Assembly (NCBI GenBank): GCA_039583345.1
Contig: JAZDSJ010000003.1
Location: 62,001 to 126,000, forward strand
Origin: Tectiglobus diatomicola
Lineage (GTDB): Bacteria; Pseudomonadota; Alphaproteobacteria; Rhizobiales; Hyphomicrobiaceae
Direction: 5' to 3'
Length of the DNA: 64,000 bases
The first letter of the stretch is position 1. Each line of letters begins with the position of its first letter. Position numbers and translations under genes: made by a program. Positions 39,038 to 49,381 of this stretch are shown here, piece after piece. Under the pieces are notes generated by a model. The model did no database searches. It saw only the letters and a program-made list of their open reading frames with translations, and had not been told where the DNA came from.

Positions 39038-39598
39038 TTACCGCCTCCAGTTTATTGCACCACTCCAAATACGACGTTTAGGATCCTTGATCTTACTTGT
39101 GCGGGATACAGTTTGGTCATCCATTGTAGATAATTTCGTATTCCCGACTAGCTCTTTCGGCATTAGACCCGTAGTAGAGGCTTCTGAAACTGAATGCAAC
39201 CAATAGCTATAAAAACGGCGTTCACATTCTTCTATTGTCAATCCAGTGATGTGTGCAATCTGTTTCCAGCCCCTACGATTAAGTGTCCAGCGAACGAGTG
39301 AATCAGCTTCAAATCCAATTATTAAATTTAGTCCGAAAACAAAATAAGCGAGCAGAAAACTGGATATATCTAAAATTATGATAAACAGACATAAGATAAA
39401 AATACTTGAGATATAACCGGCAAATATTAACCATAAGCGATTAATAAGCATCCAAATAGGTGGTAAAAGTATAGCTAACAAAGAAAAACCGTCTTTTACA
39501 AAAACAAGCTCATCTGCACGTTTGTCTCTAAAAATAACTGGGTCTGGACACTCATGAACAGTGTAAGATTCAACCCTTTGGAACCATTGGAATAACAT
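39038..39598 (-). CDS. DUF2628 domain-containing membrane protein
   Basis: A 186-residue protein with hydrophobic segments at roughly 35-60, 62-80 and 82-97. A cytoplasmic helical region follows (RRGWKQIAHITGLTIEECERRF). It matches DUF2628 proteins that lie near hslVU and his genes in alphaproteobacteria. Function unknown. The neighbouring his genes are absent here. Confidence 0.8.
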   Translation of the reverse strand: MLFQWFQRVESYTVHECPDPVIFRDKRADELVFVKDGFSLLAILLPPIWMLINRLWLIFAGYISSIFILCLFIIILDISSFLLAYFVFGLNLIIGFEADSLVRWTLNRRGWKQIAHITGLTIEECERRFYSYWLHSVSEASTTGLMPKELVGNTKLSTMDDQTVSRTSKIKDPKRRIWSGAINWRR

Positions 39599-40292
39599 TC
39601 TAGCTCTTTAAAGTCCTTTTTGTCGACGGAACATCGATCAAACTGCCGTGTGTCGATTTCAATCGCAACGTTAAGAATCCATGCTTAAGCTTTGAAATAC
39701 GATTCAGCTATGGTAATAATTTACATATCTAACCTTGGTGATATGCCACGCAACTGAAACGCTTGAAACATTCACTAAAAAACCGTTTTTTGTGTCATAA
39801 TGCTGTATTTGGTAAAGCTAACATTTCTAAAAATGTAAAGCAGTCCCAAAGAAAATAGCAAAAAAATTGTTAACGTGTCACCCGTGGCCAATTTACAATC
39901 CTCGTAAAGAGTTATTCCTTTTCGCCTCGCTAAAAGACTATCTTAAGTTAGCAAAATATGCTTAATATACCTTCTATAATTCGATACAAATTGAAGTACA
40001 AGTCATTTTAGATTTGACAGTAATGTCATCAAGTGAATAGCGCAATTGTTGCCCAAGCGTATGATCAAAAAAACTATACCAGCATTATCATTATAGATAC
40101 CATTGCTATAAAAATTGATATAGCAACATACTATTTTCTTTCATTATACGTTTAGAGTAGTTGTATATGTGAAGTGTATTAACTTCTAATTATTTCGCAT
40201 AAGATGTTATTATCAGCTTGCAATTCTTTTACAAAACTGCTGCACTTATTGGATGCCTTTATCATCAAACAATATATCGACATAATTTTATC
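39599..40292. other. Gap between the DUF2628 gene and hslV
   Basis: About 690 bp where relatives carry hisB. I see no HisB-like peptide in either direction. It contains the divergent promoters. Confidence 0.45.
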
Positions 40293-40883
40293 ATGAATTC
40301 ATATCCATCATATCACACAACGCCAAGTAGCTTCGATAAGTGGCATGCTACTACTATATTAACACTCCGAAGAAAGGATAGTGTTGTCATAATTGGCGAC
40401 GGGCAAGTTAGTCTTGGCCAAACAGTTATTAAAGCTAACGCCCGCAAAGTACGTTCGTTCGGATGTGGCGACGTGATCGGTGGTTTTGCTGGTTCAACAG
40501 CAGATGCCTTCACATTATTTGAACGCCTAGAGGCAAAACTTGAAAAGTATCCAGGGCAGTTGACACGCGCTGCTGTTGAACTTGCTAAAGATTGGCGCAC
40601 AGATAGATCTTTACGACGGCTTGAAGCCATGATGCTGGTCGCAGATCCTGAGATTACACTGGTCTTGACGGGCACAGGTGACGTACTAGAGCCAGAAAAC
40701 GACATCATGGCAATAGGTTCGGGCGGCATGTATGCATTAGCTGCTGCGCGAGGCCTCATGGAAACAAATTTAGATGCTGAGACCATCGCTCGTAAAGCAA
40801 TGCTTATTGCTGCGGACATATGTGTGTATACAAATTCTAATCTAGTGCTCGAACGCGTAAAAAATAATAAAAAAATCGTATAG
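40293..40883 (+). CDS. hslV: ATP-dependent protease proteolytic subunit HslV
   Basis: Threonine protease of the HslVU (ClpYQ) complex, 196 residues from ATG 40293. The mature N-terminal Thr aligns with T20 in HATTILTLRR, so the propeptide is longer than in many relatives. GDGQVSLGQTV and the GFAGSTADAFTLFERLE core are intact. The frame extends to 40218, but those residues have no counterpart. It is followed by hslU after 116 bp. Confidence 0.95.
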   Translation: MNSYPSYHTTPSSFDKWHATTILTLRRKDSVVIIGDGQVSLGQTVIKANARKVRSFGCGDVIGGFAGSTADAFTLFERLEAKLEKYPGQLTRAAVELAKDWRTDRSLRRLEAMMLVADPEITLVLTGTGDVLEPENDIMAIGSGGMYALAAARGLMETNLDAETIARKAMLIAADICVYTNSNLVLERVKNNKKIV

Positions 40884-40999
40884 TTATTTGATTATTCAAA
40901 AATATATCAGCTTTTAAGCAATACATTTTTAAAAATTAAAACCAAAATTTAAACTAATTATTAACCACTAATCACCTGCAACACTGAGTTATAGATATC

Positions 41000-42313
41000 A
41001 TGAATAGTTTTTCTCCTCGCGAAATTGTTTCTGAACTTGATCGCTTTATTATCGGCCAAAACCCTGCGAAACGTGCAGTAGCTATTGCGCTTAGAAACCG
41101 TTGGCGGCGTCAACAGCTAGAAGGAGCTATGAAAGATGAAGTCCTACCCAAGAATATCTTAATGATAGGTCCAACGGGTGTTGGTAAAACAGAAATTTCT
41201 AGACGTTTGGCTAAGTTAGCAGGCGCACCATTTCTAAAGCTTGAAGCAACAAAATTTACTGAGGTTGGTTACGTTGGGCGTGATGTTGAAAGTATCGTAC
41301 GTGATCTCCTTGAAGTAGGAATTGGACTAATACGTGAACGCAAGCGTTCAGAGGTACGGGTGCGAGCTGAGCAAGCAGCAGAAGAACGGGTATTGGATGC
41401 TATAGTTGGTGAGAACTCACAATCCACCACACGCGAAAGTTTTCGCAAAAAGCTGCGTGCTAATGAATTGAACAATAATGAAATTGAGATACAAGTTTTG
41501 GATAATAACAATATGCCAATGGTCGAGATTCCAGGACAACCTGGAGCTTCTATGGGAATGATAAACATTAGTGATATGCTTGGCAAAGCTTTCGGCCAAC
41601 GCCATAAGAATCGTCGTTTAACTGTTGCTGAAAGCTATCCTATTCTCATTACAGAAGAGAGTGATAAGCTACTAGATGATGATCAAGTTGTATCTGCAGC
41701 TATTTCAGCTGTCGAGAACGATGGTATTGTATTCCTTGATGAGATTGATAAGATCTGCCGTTCGACCTCTGATGGTGGGCGTGTAAGCGGTGATGTCAGT
41801 CGAGAAGGCGTTCAGCGTGATCTGCTTCCTTTAATTGAAGGGACAACAGTTGCAACCAAGCATGGTCCAATCAAAACCGATCACATTCTTTTTATAGCCT
41901 CGGGTGCGTTTCACATTTCAAAACCTTCTGATCTTCTCCCAGAGTTGCAAGGTCGCCTCCCGACGCGTGTTGAATTAAGTGCACTCACCAAAGAAGACTT
42001 TCGTCGTATTCTAACCGAGCCTGAAACAAGTTTAATTAAACAATATATTGCATTGCTGGAAACAGAGGGCGTAAACCTTAAATTCAGTAGTGATTCTATT
42101 GACGCAATAGCAGATATAGCGGTCCAAGTAAATGCGACCGTTGAGAATATAGGTGCGCGTCGTCTACAAACTGTACTAGAGCGTGTACTTGACGATATTT
42201 CTTTTGAGGCCTCTGACAAATCAGGACACGAATATGAAATCGATGCCTCGTACGTATTTAAACAAGTTGGTGATCTTGCAAAAAATTCAGATCTATCAAA
42301 GTTTATATTATAA
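41000..42313 (+). CDS. hslU: ATP-dependent protease ATPase subunit HslU
   Basis: AAA+ unfoldase partner of HslV. It has 437 residues. Walker A GPTGVGKT is at 57-64 and Walker B FLDEID near 244-249. The intermediate (I) domain lies between about 110 and 230, and the C-terminal KFIL tail docks into HslV. Same operon as hslV. Confidence 0.97.
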   Translation: MNSFSPREIVSELDRFIIGQNPAKRAVAIALRNRWRRQQLEGAMKDEVLPKNILMIGPTGVGKTEISRRLAKLAGAPFLKLEATKFTEVGYVGRDVESIVRDLLEVGIGLIRERKRSEVRVRAEQAAEERVLDAIVGENSQSTTRESFRKKLRANELNNNEIEIQVLDNNNMPMVEIPGQPGASMGMINISDMLGKAFGQRHKNRRLTVAESYPILITEESDKLLDDDQVVSAAISAVENDGIVFLDEIDKICRSTSDGGRVSGDVSREGVQRDLLPLIEGTTVATKHGPIKTDHILFIASGAFHISKPSDLLPELQGRLPTRVELSALTKEDFRRILTEPETSLIKQYIALLETEGVNLKFSSDSIDAIADIAVQVNATVENIGARRLQTVLERVLDDISFEASDKSGHEYEIDASYVFKQVGDLAKNSDLSKFIL

Positions 42314-42937
42314 CTATGACCCACATAAACAATTTTTAGCTCTCAGGCTATTATGTTACCAATCCTGAAAAATTTTTCGAGCTAATCCGCTTAAATTTTA
42401 TGATCAGCTTGGCACTTAATTATCAAATATAGATGTGTAACTGCGATCGGAAATAAATTCATTATTACGAGATTGGTAATGACTAAAGTGTGGGTCTTGA
42501 ATTCAACAAGAACTTTTTTCAAAAAACTGGAGTATCATCTAAAGTTAGACCCTATAAGCAACGCTGACGAGTATTAGAACACGAACCTAGATTGAATGAC
42601 TAACTAAGAAAGCCAATTTATTAATCTAGATGAATATTAAGATTAAATTTAATCTAGAAATTTAAATGTTCATTATGATTTTAAATTTAATAAGCGTTTG
42701 ACAAAGTTGACCACTACAAGATCCTAAGTTAGGCTTAGTTTAAGTTTAAATAAGATTAATACTGACAGCAAATAAAACTATTATATCTGTATATTTGCGG
42801 GTAATTCAACTTTGGCTTATAGGGGAAAGCATTATTTCTAGACTAGTTTTTTATAATTCTAAAATACACATCAATTTAATATATTTAATTTACGCATATT
42901 CATAACTTCATTTTTGTAATATAGTTATCGTTTGTCC
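42314..42937. other. Intergenic stretch, no gene seen
   Basis: About 620 bp, A+T rich, between hslU and a dead multicopper oxidase gene. Confidence 0.5.
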
Positions 42938-44141
42938 ATGAATAGACGCTCATTTCTTAACTTGTTGGCAGTGCTGCCTGCATATCGGCCAGTGTCCAGT
43001 TTGCAGCCTTCGCAATAAAATCCGCCAGTCTTTGATAAAACTTCGTATTTAAAACGCCAGTTTTCAAATTCGTAACAAGATAACAAACAATATGGTTAGT
43101 ACTAGTCCTAACGCCCCTCCACCCGTCCTTCGTGTCAAAAAGGGGGCCAGATTTATTGTAGATGTTACGAATACGCTTACTGATCCGACTGCAATGCACT
43201 GGCATGGGATGCGGGTGCCGAACAAAATAGACGGTGTTCCGTATCTCATGCAATGGCCAATCATTAAAGATGAAACATGGCGTTATGACTTCAAAGTTGA
43301 TGATGCAGGTACCTATTGATATCATCCTCATTGTATGACAATGCAACAAATGGCACTAGGACTAACAGGTCTTCTCATTGTTGAAGAGCAACATAATCCA
43401 GGATTCGATAGTGAAACCAGACTAAACCTTAGAGATTTTAGAATTGGAGATGACGATCAATTTTTAAAATTATATTCAGTACGTAAAACAGCACGTGGAG
43501 GAACATTGGGCACTGTTATTACGGCTAACTGGATTCAGAATCCAAATTACGATCATGCTCCAGGAGCACTTGTTAGGCTTCGAATTGCCGCTACGGACAC
43601 AACGAGAATTTACAGGCTTTCAATAAAGGGAGCCAGTGGTAAAATAATAGCTATGGATGAACATCTTCTTCGCGAACCTATTGACTGGCCAACAGAAGCA
43701 CATCCATTAATCTTAGGAGCTGCTCAACGCGCTGAAGTTGCCATCGTCATGGCATCACAAGAAAATGAATATATGCAAATTAATCACCACTCAGGAGCAA
43801 GAATAAATCCTATTGCGACTATAAGAAACCGCGGACAGCCCGTAATGAGAAATTTAAATGAGCTTGAAGATTTACCTCATAATGAAGTCCCTGATATTGA
43901 TCTAAATTCAAGCGAGCTTATTAAACTTTTACTAGGATGATCACCAGACGGTCTTAAGCATGAAAACGGATTATGTGGATCGTTGGGGTATACTTTTTAG
44001 TCTATTAACCGTAAGTCTTGGTCGAGTGATGCGGCAAAAGGCACAGCTCTCATAGCTGAGCTAAAATTTGAAAAAAGTTATATATTCAGAATACACAACG
44101 AAAGTCCTAACTTAGCCTTTAATATTCTTAATGTTATGTAG
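42938..44141 (+). pseudogene. Multicopper oxidase, broken
   Basis: The remnant starts with a twin-arginine-type signal (MNRRSFLNLLAVLPA at 42938) that runs into a stop. After a frame change it reads PPPVLRVKKGARF, DPTAMHWHGMRVPNKIDGVP and DAGTY-stop-YHPHC, where TGA at 43317 replaces the Trp of the usual WYHPH. The same frame continues through GLTGLLIVEEQ and the middle domain, with further stops at 43938 (TGA) and 43998 (TAG), and ends as SINRKSWSS...NLAFNILNVM. The C-terminal copper ligands (HPIHLHG type) are lost. It was formerly an exported copper-dependent oxidase. Confidence 0.9.
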
Positions 44142-45065
44142 CTGTTGATAACACTGCACTTCATTTTCAGTAGTTTCTCGTACGAGCACAACTAGAGATA
44201 GTACTTAGTTTCAAATTGTTTACTTTGCTATGTGTTTTATGCATGCTGTTTTACTAATTTGATTCAAACAAGTACAAACAGCGCATATTAGAATATTTAT
44301 AACAAGAAAAATTAAACTAATAGTACACAGTGACTTAATTATAATATAACTAATTAACGGTACATGTTAAATTTAAGATTGCAACTGTTCTTTTTATAAT
44401 AAGATCTAGCAAAGATGTGGTCAGTATAAAATAATTTTTATTTTTAAAAACTTTATATTTGAGTACACCTCTCAAAATAAAAAGTTAGGCCATATCCGAC
44501 TTAATTAGATCACATTATGTGTAGTGCTTTCAACCGTAAATAGACTGAATATTAGTGAGTTGTTTAATATCAAATTATAGCATGTTTTATTTAATAAAAA
44601 TTAGAGTTCTTAATTTAATTGTGTAAACGAATAGCTTGATTTAAAAGACAATTCTCTTCTTCTCTACTTTCATACTCTTGCTGGTTTTGTCTCTTTAAAA
44701 AACCTGTCGAGAATCTAAACTTTATGCTCTGTCAACCAATACTTCACGAAATATAAGAAAGTATGCGATTTATATTATGCTCATTTTAGTTATTTCGATA
44801 GTTGAATGTAAAGTATTGTAGTTTAAGCAACATTCTTTCACTCAATATTATTACAGAATTGCTTATCGAGTTTTACCTCAATCTTAAAAATGATACTTCA
44901 TAAAGCAACTTACATTTCTACTCTGGAAAAATATACATGAAAGTAAATGTTCGAAATTAGGCATTTTTAGATCTTCAGCAGATTAATTAGTAGCCACCTT
45001 ACAAGAGTAATTCAGATATAGAATATTAATACAGCACAATTTATAATAAATTTTAACGGTAATTT
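44142..45065. other. Intergenic stretch upstream of tyrS
   Basis: About 920 bp without recognisable coding sequence or RNA. It must contain the tyrS promoter. Confidence 0.5.
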
Positions 45066-46331
45066 ATGTCAAATTCAACTTTCAAACTAAAATCCGATTT
45101 CATAAATATAATGCTAGAGCGTGGTTTTGTTCACCAATGCTCTGACCTTGTGGGGCTCGATCAACTTGCCTTAAAAAATGAGATAGTTTGCTATGTCGGC
45201 TATGATTGCACTGCCCCATCTTTGCATGTAGGTTCGTTGGTTTCTATAATGATGTTGCATTGGGTTCAGGCTACAGGCAACAAACCCATCGTCCTCATGG
45301 GTAATGGCACAACATGTGTGGGGGATCCTTCAGGTAAAGACGAGTCTCGGCAAATGCTAACCCTTGAGGTCATTGAGAAAAACAAAATAAGCATCCAAAA
45401 AGTATTTTCTAAATTACTTTCTTTTGGTGATGGTAAGACTGACGCAATTTTAGTTGAAAATGCGGAGTGGCTGACAACACTCAATTATATAGATGCGTTA
45501 AGGAGTGTAGGTAGGCATTTTTCCGTTAACCGGATGATGTCAATGGATTCAGTTCGAATGCGACTTGAGCGAGAGCAAGAACTATCGTTTATAGAATTTA
45601 ACTACATGATTCTACAATCTTATGACTTCGTTCAGCTAGCACAGCGCTATGGTTGTAATCTACAAGTGGGAGGTTCAGATCAATGGGGTAATATAGTGAA
45701 TGGCATTGATCTTGGAAGGCGCATGGGTTCTGGGCAGTTATATGCACTTACATGTCCACTATTAACTACCGCTTCTGGAATAAAAATGGGTAAGACAGCA
45801 TCTGGTGCAGTTTGGCTAAACACAGACATGCTATCTGCCTATGATTACTGGCAATTTTGGCGTAATACAGAGGATGAAGATGTTGCTTGCTTTTTAAAAC
45901 TGTTTACTCTGCTATCACTTGAGGAAATTAAAAAATTAGAAAATTTGCGTGGTGCAGAAATTAACGATGCAAAAAAAATCCTAGCGACGGAAGCTACTGC
46001 TCTACTACACGGAAGAGAAAAAGCAGAAAAGGCTGCACAAACTTCTTTGCAAACATTTGAAAAAGGTATGCTCGCTGTAGGACTACCTTCAGTTGATGTA
46101 TCTAAAGCTATAATAGAGAATGGGCTTGGTGTGCTTAACGCATTCGTGATTGCGAAATTATCCAGATCTAATAGTGAAGCACGACGCCAGTTGAGAAATG
46201 GTGGGCTGCGCATCAACGACACTGTTATAAGAGATGAAAAAGCCATGTTAACTCTTAAAGACATATCTATTGATGGAGTAATAAAACTATCACTGGGAAA
46301 GAAGCACCATGTTCTAATTCGTTTTATATAA
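45066..46331 (+). CDS. tyrS: Tyrosyl-tRNA synthetase
   Basis: Charges tRNA-Tyr. It has 421 residues. The class I HIGH-type motif is HVGS at 54-57, and the KMSKS-type motif is KMGKT at 240-244. GGSDQWGNIVNGIDL is the tyrosine/ATP-site segment, and a C-terminal S4 RNA-binding domain follows (about 355-420). Length and motifs are normal. Confidence 0.96.
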   Translation: MSNSTFKLKSDFINIMLERGFVHQCSDLVGLDQLALKNEIVCYVGYDCTAPSLHVGSLVSIMMLHWVQATGNKPIVLMGNGTTCVGDPSGKDESRQMLTLEVIEKNKISIQKVFSKLLSFGDGKTDAILVENAEWLTTLNYIDALRSVGRHFSVNRMMSMDSVRMRLEREQELSFIEFNYMILQSYDFVQLAQRYGCNLQVGGSDQWGNIVNGIDLGRRMGSGQLYALTCPLLTTASGIKMGKTASGAVWLNTDMLSAYDYWQFWRNTEDEDVACFLKLFTLLSLEEIKKLENLRGAEINDAKKILATEATALLHGREKAEKAAQTSLQTFEKGMLAVGLPSVDVSKAIIENGLGVLNAFVIAKLSRSNSEARRQLRNGGLRINDTVIRDEKAMLTLKDISIDGVIKLSLGKKHHVLIRFI

Positions 46332-46731
46332 TCATAAATAAACCGCACACCCTAGATACTCTCGATTTATAAACTCAACATTATGATCCTTAGATTAAAC
46401 TCTGTTATTCATGCTTTATTAAAGTTGCAATAAACACAGTAAAGAAAAAATAAAAGTATTACTCAAGGCCACATGATCTCTTATGACTTGCCTAACAGTT
46501 ATTTTTTATAGATTAAATTGCTAATTTAAATTCAGTTGTATAAAAAACCGATATTTTTGATTTGAAGCAAATGTTCATAATAACCAATTGCCATAGATAC
46601 ACTGAAAGCAAATTAATACTTTGTATCAATTATCTACCGAAAAGTTACATTATGCCGCAAATTCAACTATTGTATACATAAAACCTAATTATAATCTGTC
46701 TACAAATAACCAACTATGTAAAATAATAAAT
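46332..46731. other. Convergent intergenic stretch
   Basis: 400 bp between convergent tyrS and galU, nothing recognised. Confidence 0.5.
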
Positions 46732-47628
46732 TTATTTAAGTAAATTATTACTCATAATTCTTATTAATTCTTCTCTCATATCTTCGGCTAGATCTTCACG
46801 TTCAAGTGCATATGCTATATTTGCTGAGAGAAAACCAATTTTAGATCCACAATCAAAAATCTGTCCATCAAACCGAACTGCATAAAAATCCTGAGCTTCG
46901 CTGTTCATTAAAACAATCATGGAATCTGTTAACTGGATTTCATTACCAGCACCACTCTCGTGCTTTGCCAACAAAGTAAAAATTTCCGGCTGCAGAATAT
47001 AACGACCTGTAATGTGAAGATTGGATGGCGCCATTCCTAAAGGGGGTTTTTCAATCATTTTGATAATACGTGATACTTTAGCTTGTTCATTATCCACATC
47101 GATAATACCGTATTGATGAGTTTGATCCTTCGGTACTGGTGCTACAGCAACATGATTACCACCGTATGAGTTGTAGGCAGTAATCATCTCTGTGAGGCAT
47201 GGCGTTTGAGAATGGTGTAGCATATCCGGCAAAAGAAGCGCAAATGGCTCATTTCCTACTAGTTCTCTAGCACACCAAACTGCATGTCCAAGACCAAGTG
47301 GAGCTTGTTGACGGGTAAAACTTGTTTGCCCAGCACCTGGCAAGTCTTCCATCAACATTTGTAGTATTTTTTTTTTATTACGAGTTTGAAGTGTGTGTTC
47401 AAGTTCATATGTCCGATCAAAATGATCTTCAATGACCCCTTTATTTCGTCCTGTTACAAAAATAAAATGTTCAATACCAGCAGCTTTGGCTTCATCAACA
47501 ACGTGTTGTATAACAGGCCTATCAACAACAGTGAGCATTTCCTTGGGCATAGCCTTTGTTGCCGGTAAAAATCTCGTACCAAGACCAGCTACGGGAAATA
47601 CAGCTTTACGAATAGTCTGACGAAACAA
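46732..47628 (-). CDS. galU: UTP--glucose-1-phosphate uridylyltransferase
   Basis: Makes UDP-glucose for surface polysaccharides. It has 298 residues. The nucleotidyltransferase signature GLGTRFLPATKAMPKEM starts at residue 15. The substrate-site segment EKPPLGMAPSNLHITGRYIL and the C-terminal FDCGSKIGFL are also typical. It stands alone with long non-coding flanks. Confidence 0.95.
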   Translation of the reverse strand: MFRQTIRKAVFPVAGLGTRFLPATKAMPKEMLTVVDRPVIQHVVDEAKAAGIEHFIFVTGRNKGVIEDHFDRTYELEHTLQTRNKKKILQMLMEDLPGAGQTSFTRQQAPLGLGHAVWCARELVGNEPFALLLPDMLHHSQTPCLTEMITAYNSYGGNHVAVAPVPKDQTHQYGIIDVDNEQAKVSRIIKMIEKPPLGMAPSNLHITGRYILQPEIFTLLAKHESGAGNEIQLTDSMIVLMNSEAQDFYAVRFDGQIFDCGSKIGFLSANIAYALEREDLAEDMREELIRIMSNNLLK

Positions 47629-48443
47629 TTGTTAAACTCCACCTTAAAGCAGTTTTTAATGCTAGATTAGCTTTGATTTAGAATACCAAACGTACCCGAC
47701 ATTATTTTTAAAGTTATATGATATGTGTCTCTGTCAATAATTTTATGATTAAACTTTTCTATTAACTCAAAAACATTACGCACGATATTGAGTACAGATT
47801 AAAAATAAATTAGATATCCAATTAAAATTAGTTTGAAGTTTATCGGAATGTTGTACTTATATTATACTATCAAAGAGATAGTAGTTAGGTATTAGAGCGG
47901 TGTTTGCTTTATAAATTTCAAAACTTAAACATATTTTTGTATCTTATATGCAAAATTTTAATTGCTGACGAGAATATTCACTAACTTATCTTGATAAATT
48001 TAGTATATTTAATGAAATAGACGCAACAACGGCTCAAAAAGCTGCTCTAATCTTAATGTGATCACACTTAATATTCATACTTGTGTAGTTATTACAACAT
48101 TTTATATAATTTAAATAATACAAATCTTGTAAAAGCAGATAGGTCTTATTCGTACGCAATATCGCAACATAATTAGATCTAAAATATGCTTATAGAATTT
48201 AGGTATTTTACACTTAAGCTGTTATTTAAGGAGGTAGGTCAACAATACTACTTTTAGAAAACACAAATATAAAGTTATAAAACTTTATGTTCTCTAAGAA
48301 GAAGTTTAGGGTTATATTATAAAGTACAACACTTTCTAAAATCATATATGTGGATCGTTCCCAAATAAAGAGAGCGATCCGTTTGACGCACAAATTTTTC
48401 ACAATGACAGATGGTTACAAGCTTGTACGTTAATATCTCTTGC
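47629..48443. other. Divergent intergenic stretch between galU and ubiE
   Basis: About 800 bp. It contains an orphan ribosome-site sequence AAGGAGGT near 48229 with no start codon at usual distance, and a hairpin at 48352-48380. Otherwise nothing recognised. Confidence 0.5.
48352..48380. other. Stable hairpin upstream of ubiE
   Basis: A 9-bp inverted repeat GGATCGTTC / GAGCGATCC (one G-U pair) with an 11-nt loop. It is not followed by a T-run on either strand. It could be the terminator of a lost gene or a leader structure. Confidence 0.4.
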
Positions 48444-48665
48444 GTTCTACATACTATGTCTGTGATATGCTCAGAGATGGATATAAAGTAATTATGATCA
48501 ACAGCAAAAATAAAAAAGTAGGTACGCAGGACAGTTTTGGTTTTCATTATGTAAGTTCTACATACTATGTGTGTGATATGCTCAGAGATGGATATAAAGT
48601 AATTATGATCAACGGCAAAAATAAAAAAGTAGGTACGCAGGACAGTTTTGGTTTTCATGATGTAA
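48444..48665 (+). repeat. Tandem duplication of 111 bp covering the ubiE start
   Basis: Two adjacent copies (48444-48554 and 48555-48665) differ at three positions only: 48460/48571, 48503/48614 and 48548/48659. Being 37 codons long, the duplication keeps the frame, so each copy carries its own ATG (48494 and 48605) and upstream leader. Confidence 0.95.
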
Positions 48666-49381
48666 ATGCAGAAGAGCGCCAAAGTATGGTAAATGGTGTG
48701 TTTTCATCTGTCTCTAAACGTTATGATATTATGAACGATTTAATGTCTGGTGGCTTACATCGTTTATGGAAGTGTGAACTTATTTCACAACTGAATCCAC
48801 CTAGATCAAAAATAATTTTCAATATGCTTGATGTTGCTGGAGGGACTGGAGACATCGCTATTCGAGCCATAAAGCAAGGAGGTTCCGAATGTCGTTCTAC
48901 TATATACGATATAAATCCGGAGATGCTTGATATTGGGTATACTCGTGTAAATAATGCTGGTCTAGCAGACCGTATAGATCTGGTTGAAGGCAATGCAGAG
49001 AAACTTCCGTTCGATGATTGCCAATTTGACGCTTACACAATTTCTTTTGGAATCCGCAATGTCACACATATTGATCTTGCTCTACAAGAGGCATATCGCG
49101 TACTTAAGCCGGGAGGTCATTTTTTATGTTTGGAATTTTCTAGAACTACGGTGCCAATACTAGATTACTTATATGATTTTCACTCATTTAAAGTCATTCC
49201 ACGTTTAGGAACATGGATTGTAAATGATCGGGCTTCTTACCAATATCTAGTTGAAAGTATACGTAAATTTCCTACACAGGATCAATTCTCAGACTTTATT
49301 TGCGCAGCTAACTTTGAGCATGTTTCATACAAGAATCTCACGGGAGGCATTGCAGCTATTCATTCGGCTTGGCGAATATGA
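48605..49381 (+). CDS. ubiE: Ubiquinone/menaquinone methyltransferase UbiE
   Basis: SAM-dependent C-methyltransferase of ubiquinone synthesis, 258 residues from ATG 48605. SAM motif I DVAGGTGD is at 76-83, and the family segment RYDIMNDLMSGGLHRLWK at 39-56. The frame is open back to 48440 because of an in-frame tandem duplication. Initiation at the first copy (ATG 48494) would add 37 residues. Family length favours 48605. The stop overlaps the ubiB start as ATGA. Confidence 0.95.
   Translation: MINGKNKKVGTQDSFGFHDVNAEERQSMVNGVFSSVSKRYDIMNDLMSGGLHRLWKCELISQLNPPRSKIIFNMLDVAGGTGDIAIRAIKQGGSECRSTIYDINPEMLDIGYTRVNNAGLADRIDLVEGNAEKLPFDDCQFDAYTISFGIRNVTHIDLALQEAYRVLKPGGHFLCLEFSRTTVPILDYLYDFHSFKVIPRLGTWIVNDRASYQYLVESIRKFPTQDQFSDFICAANFEHVSYKNLTGGIAAIHSAWRI

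Noticed and set aside
42938..44141. TGA read as Trp (alternative genetic code)
   Set aside because: TGA ends intact genes such as cobT and ubiE, and in the permease remnant it replaces Arg, so pseudogene decay explains it.
48317..48682. Minus-strand frame with an internal repeat
   Set aside because: It is the antisense of the 111-bp duplication at the ubiE start; the protein repeat only mirrors the DNA repeat.
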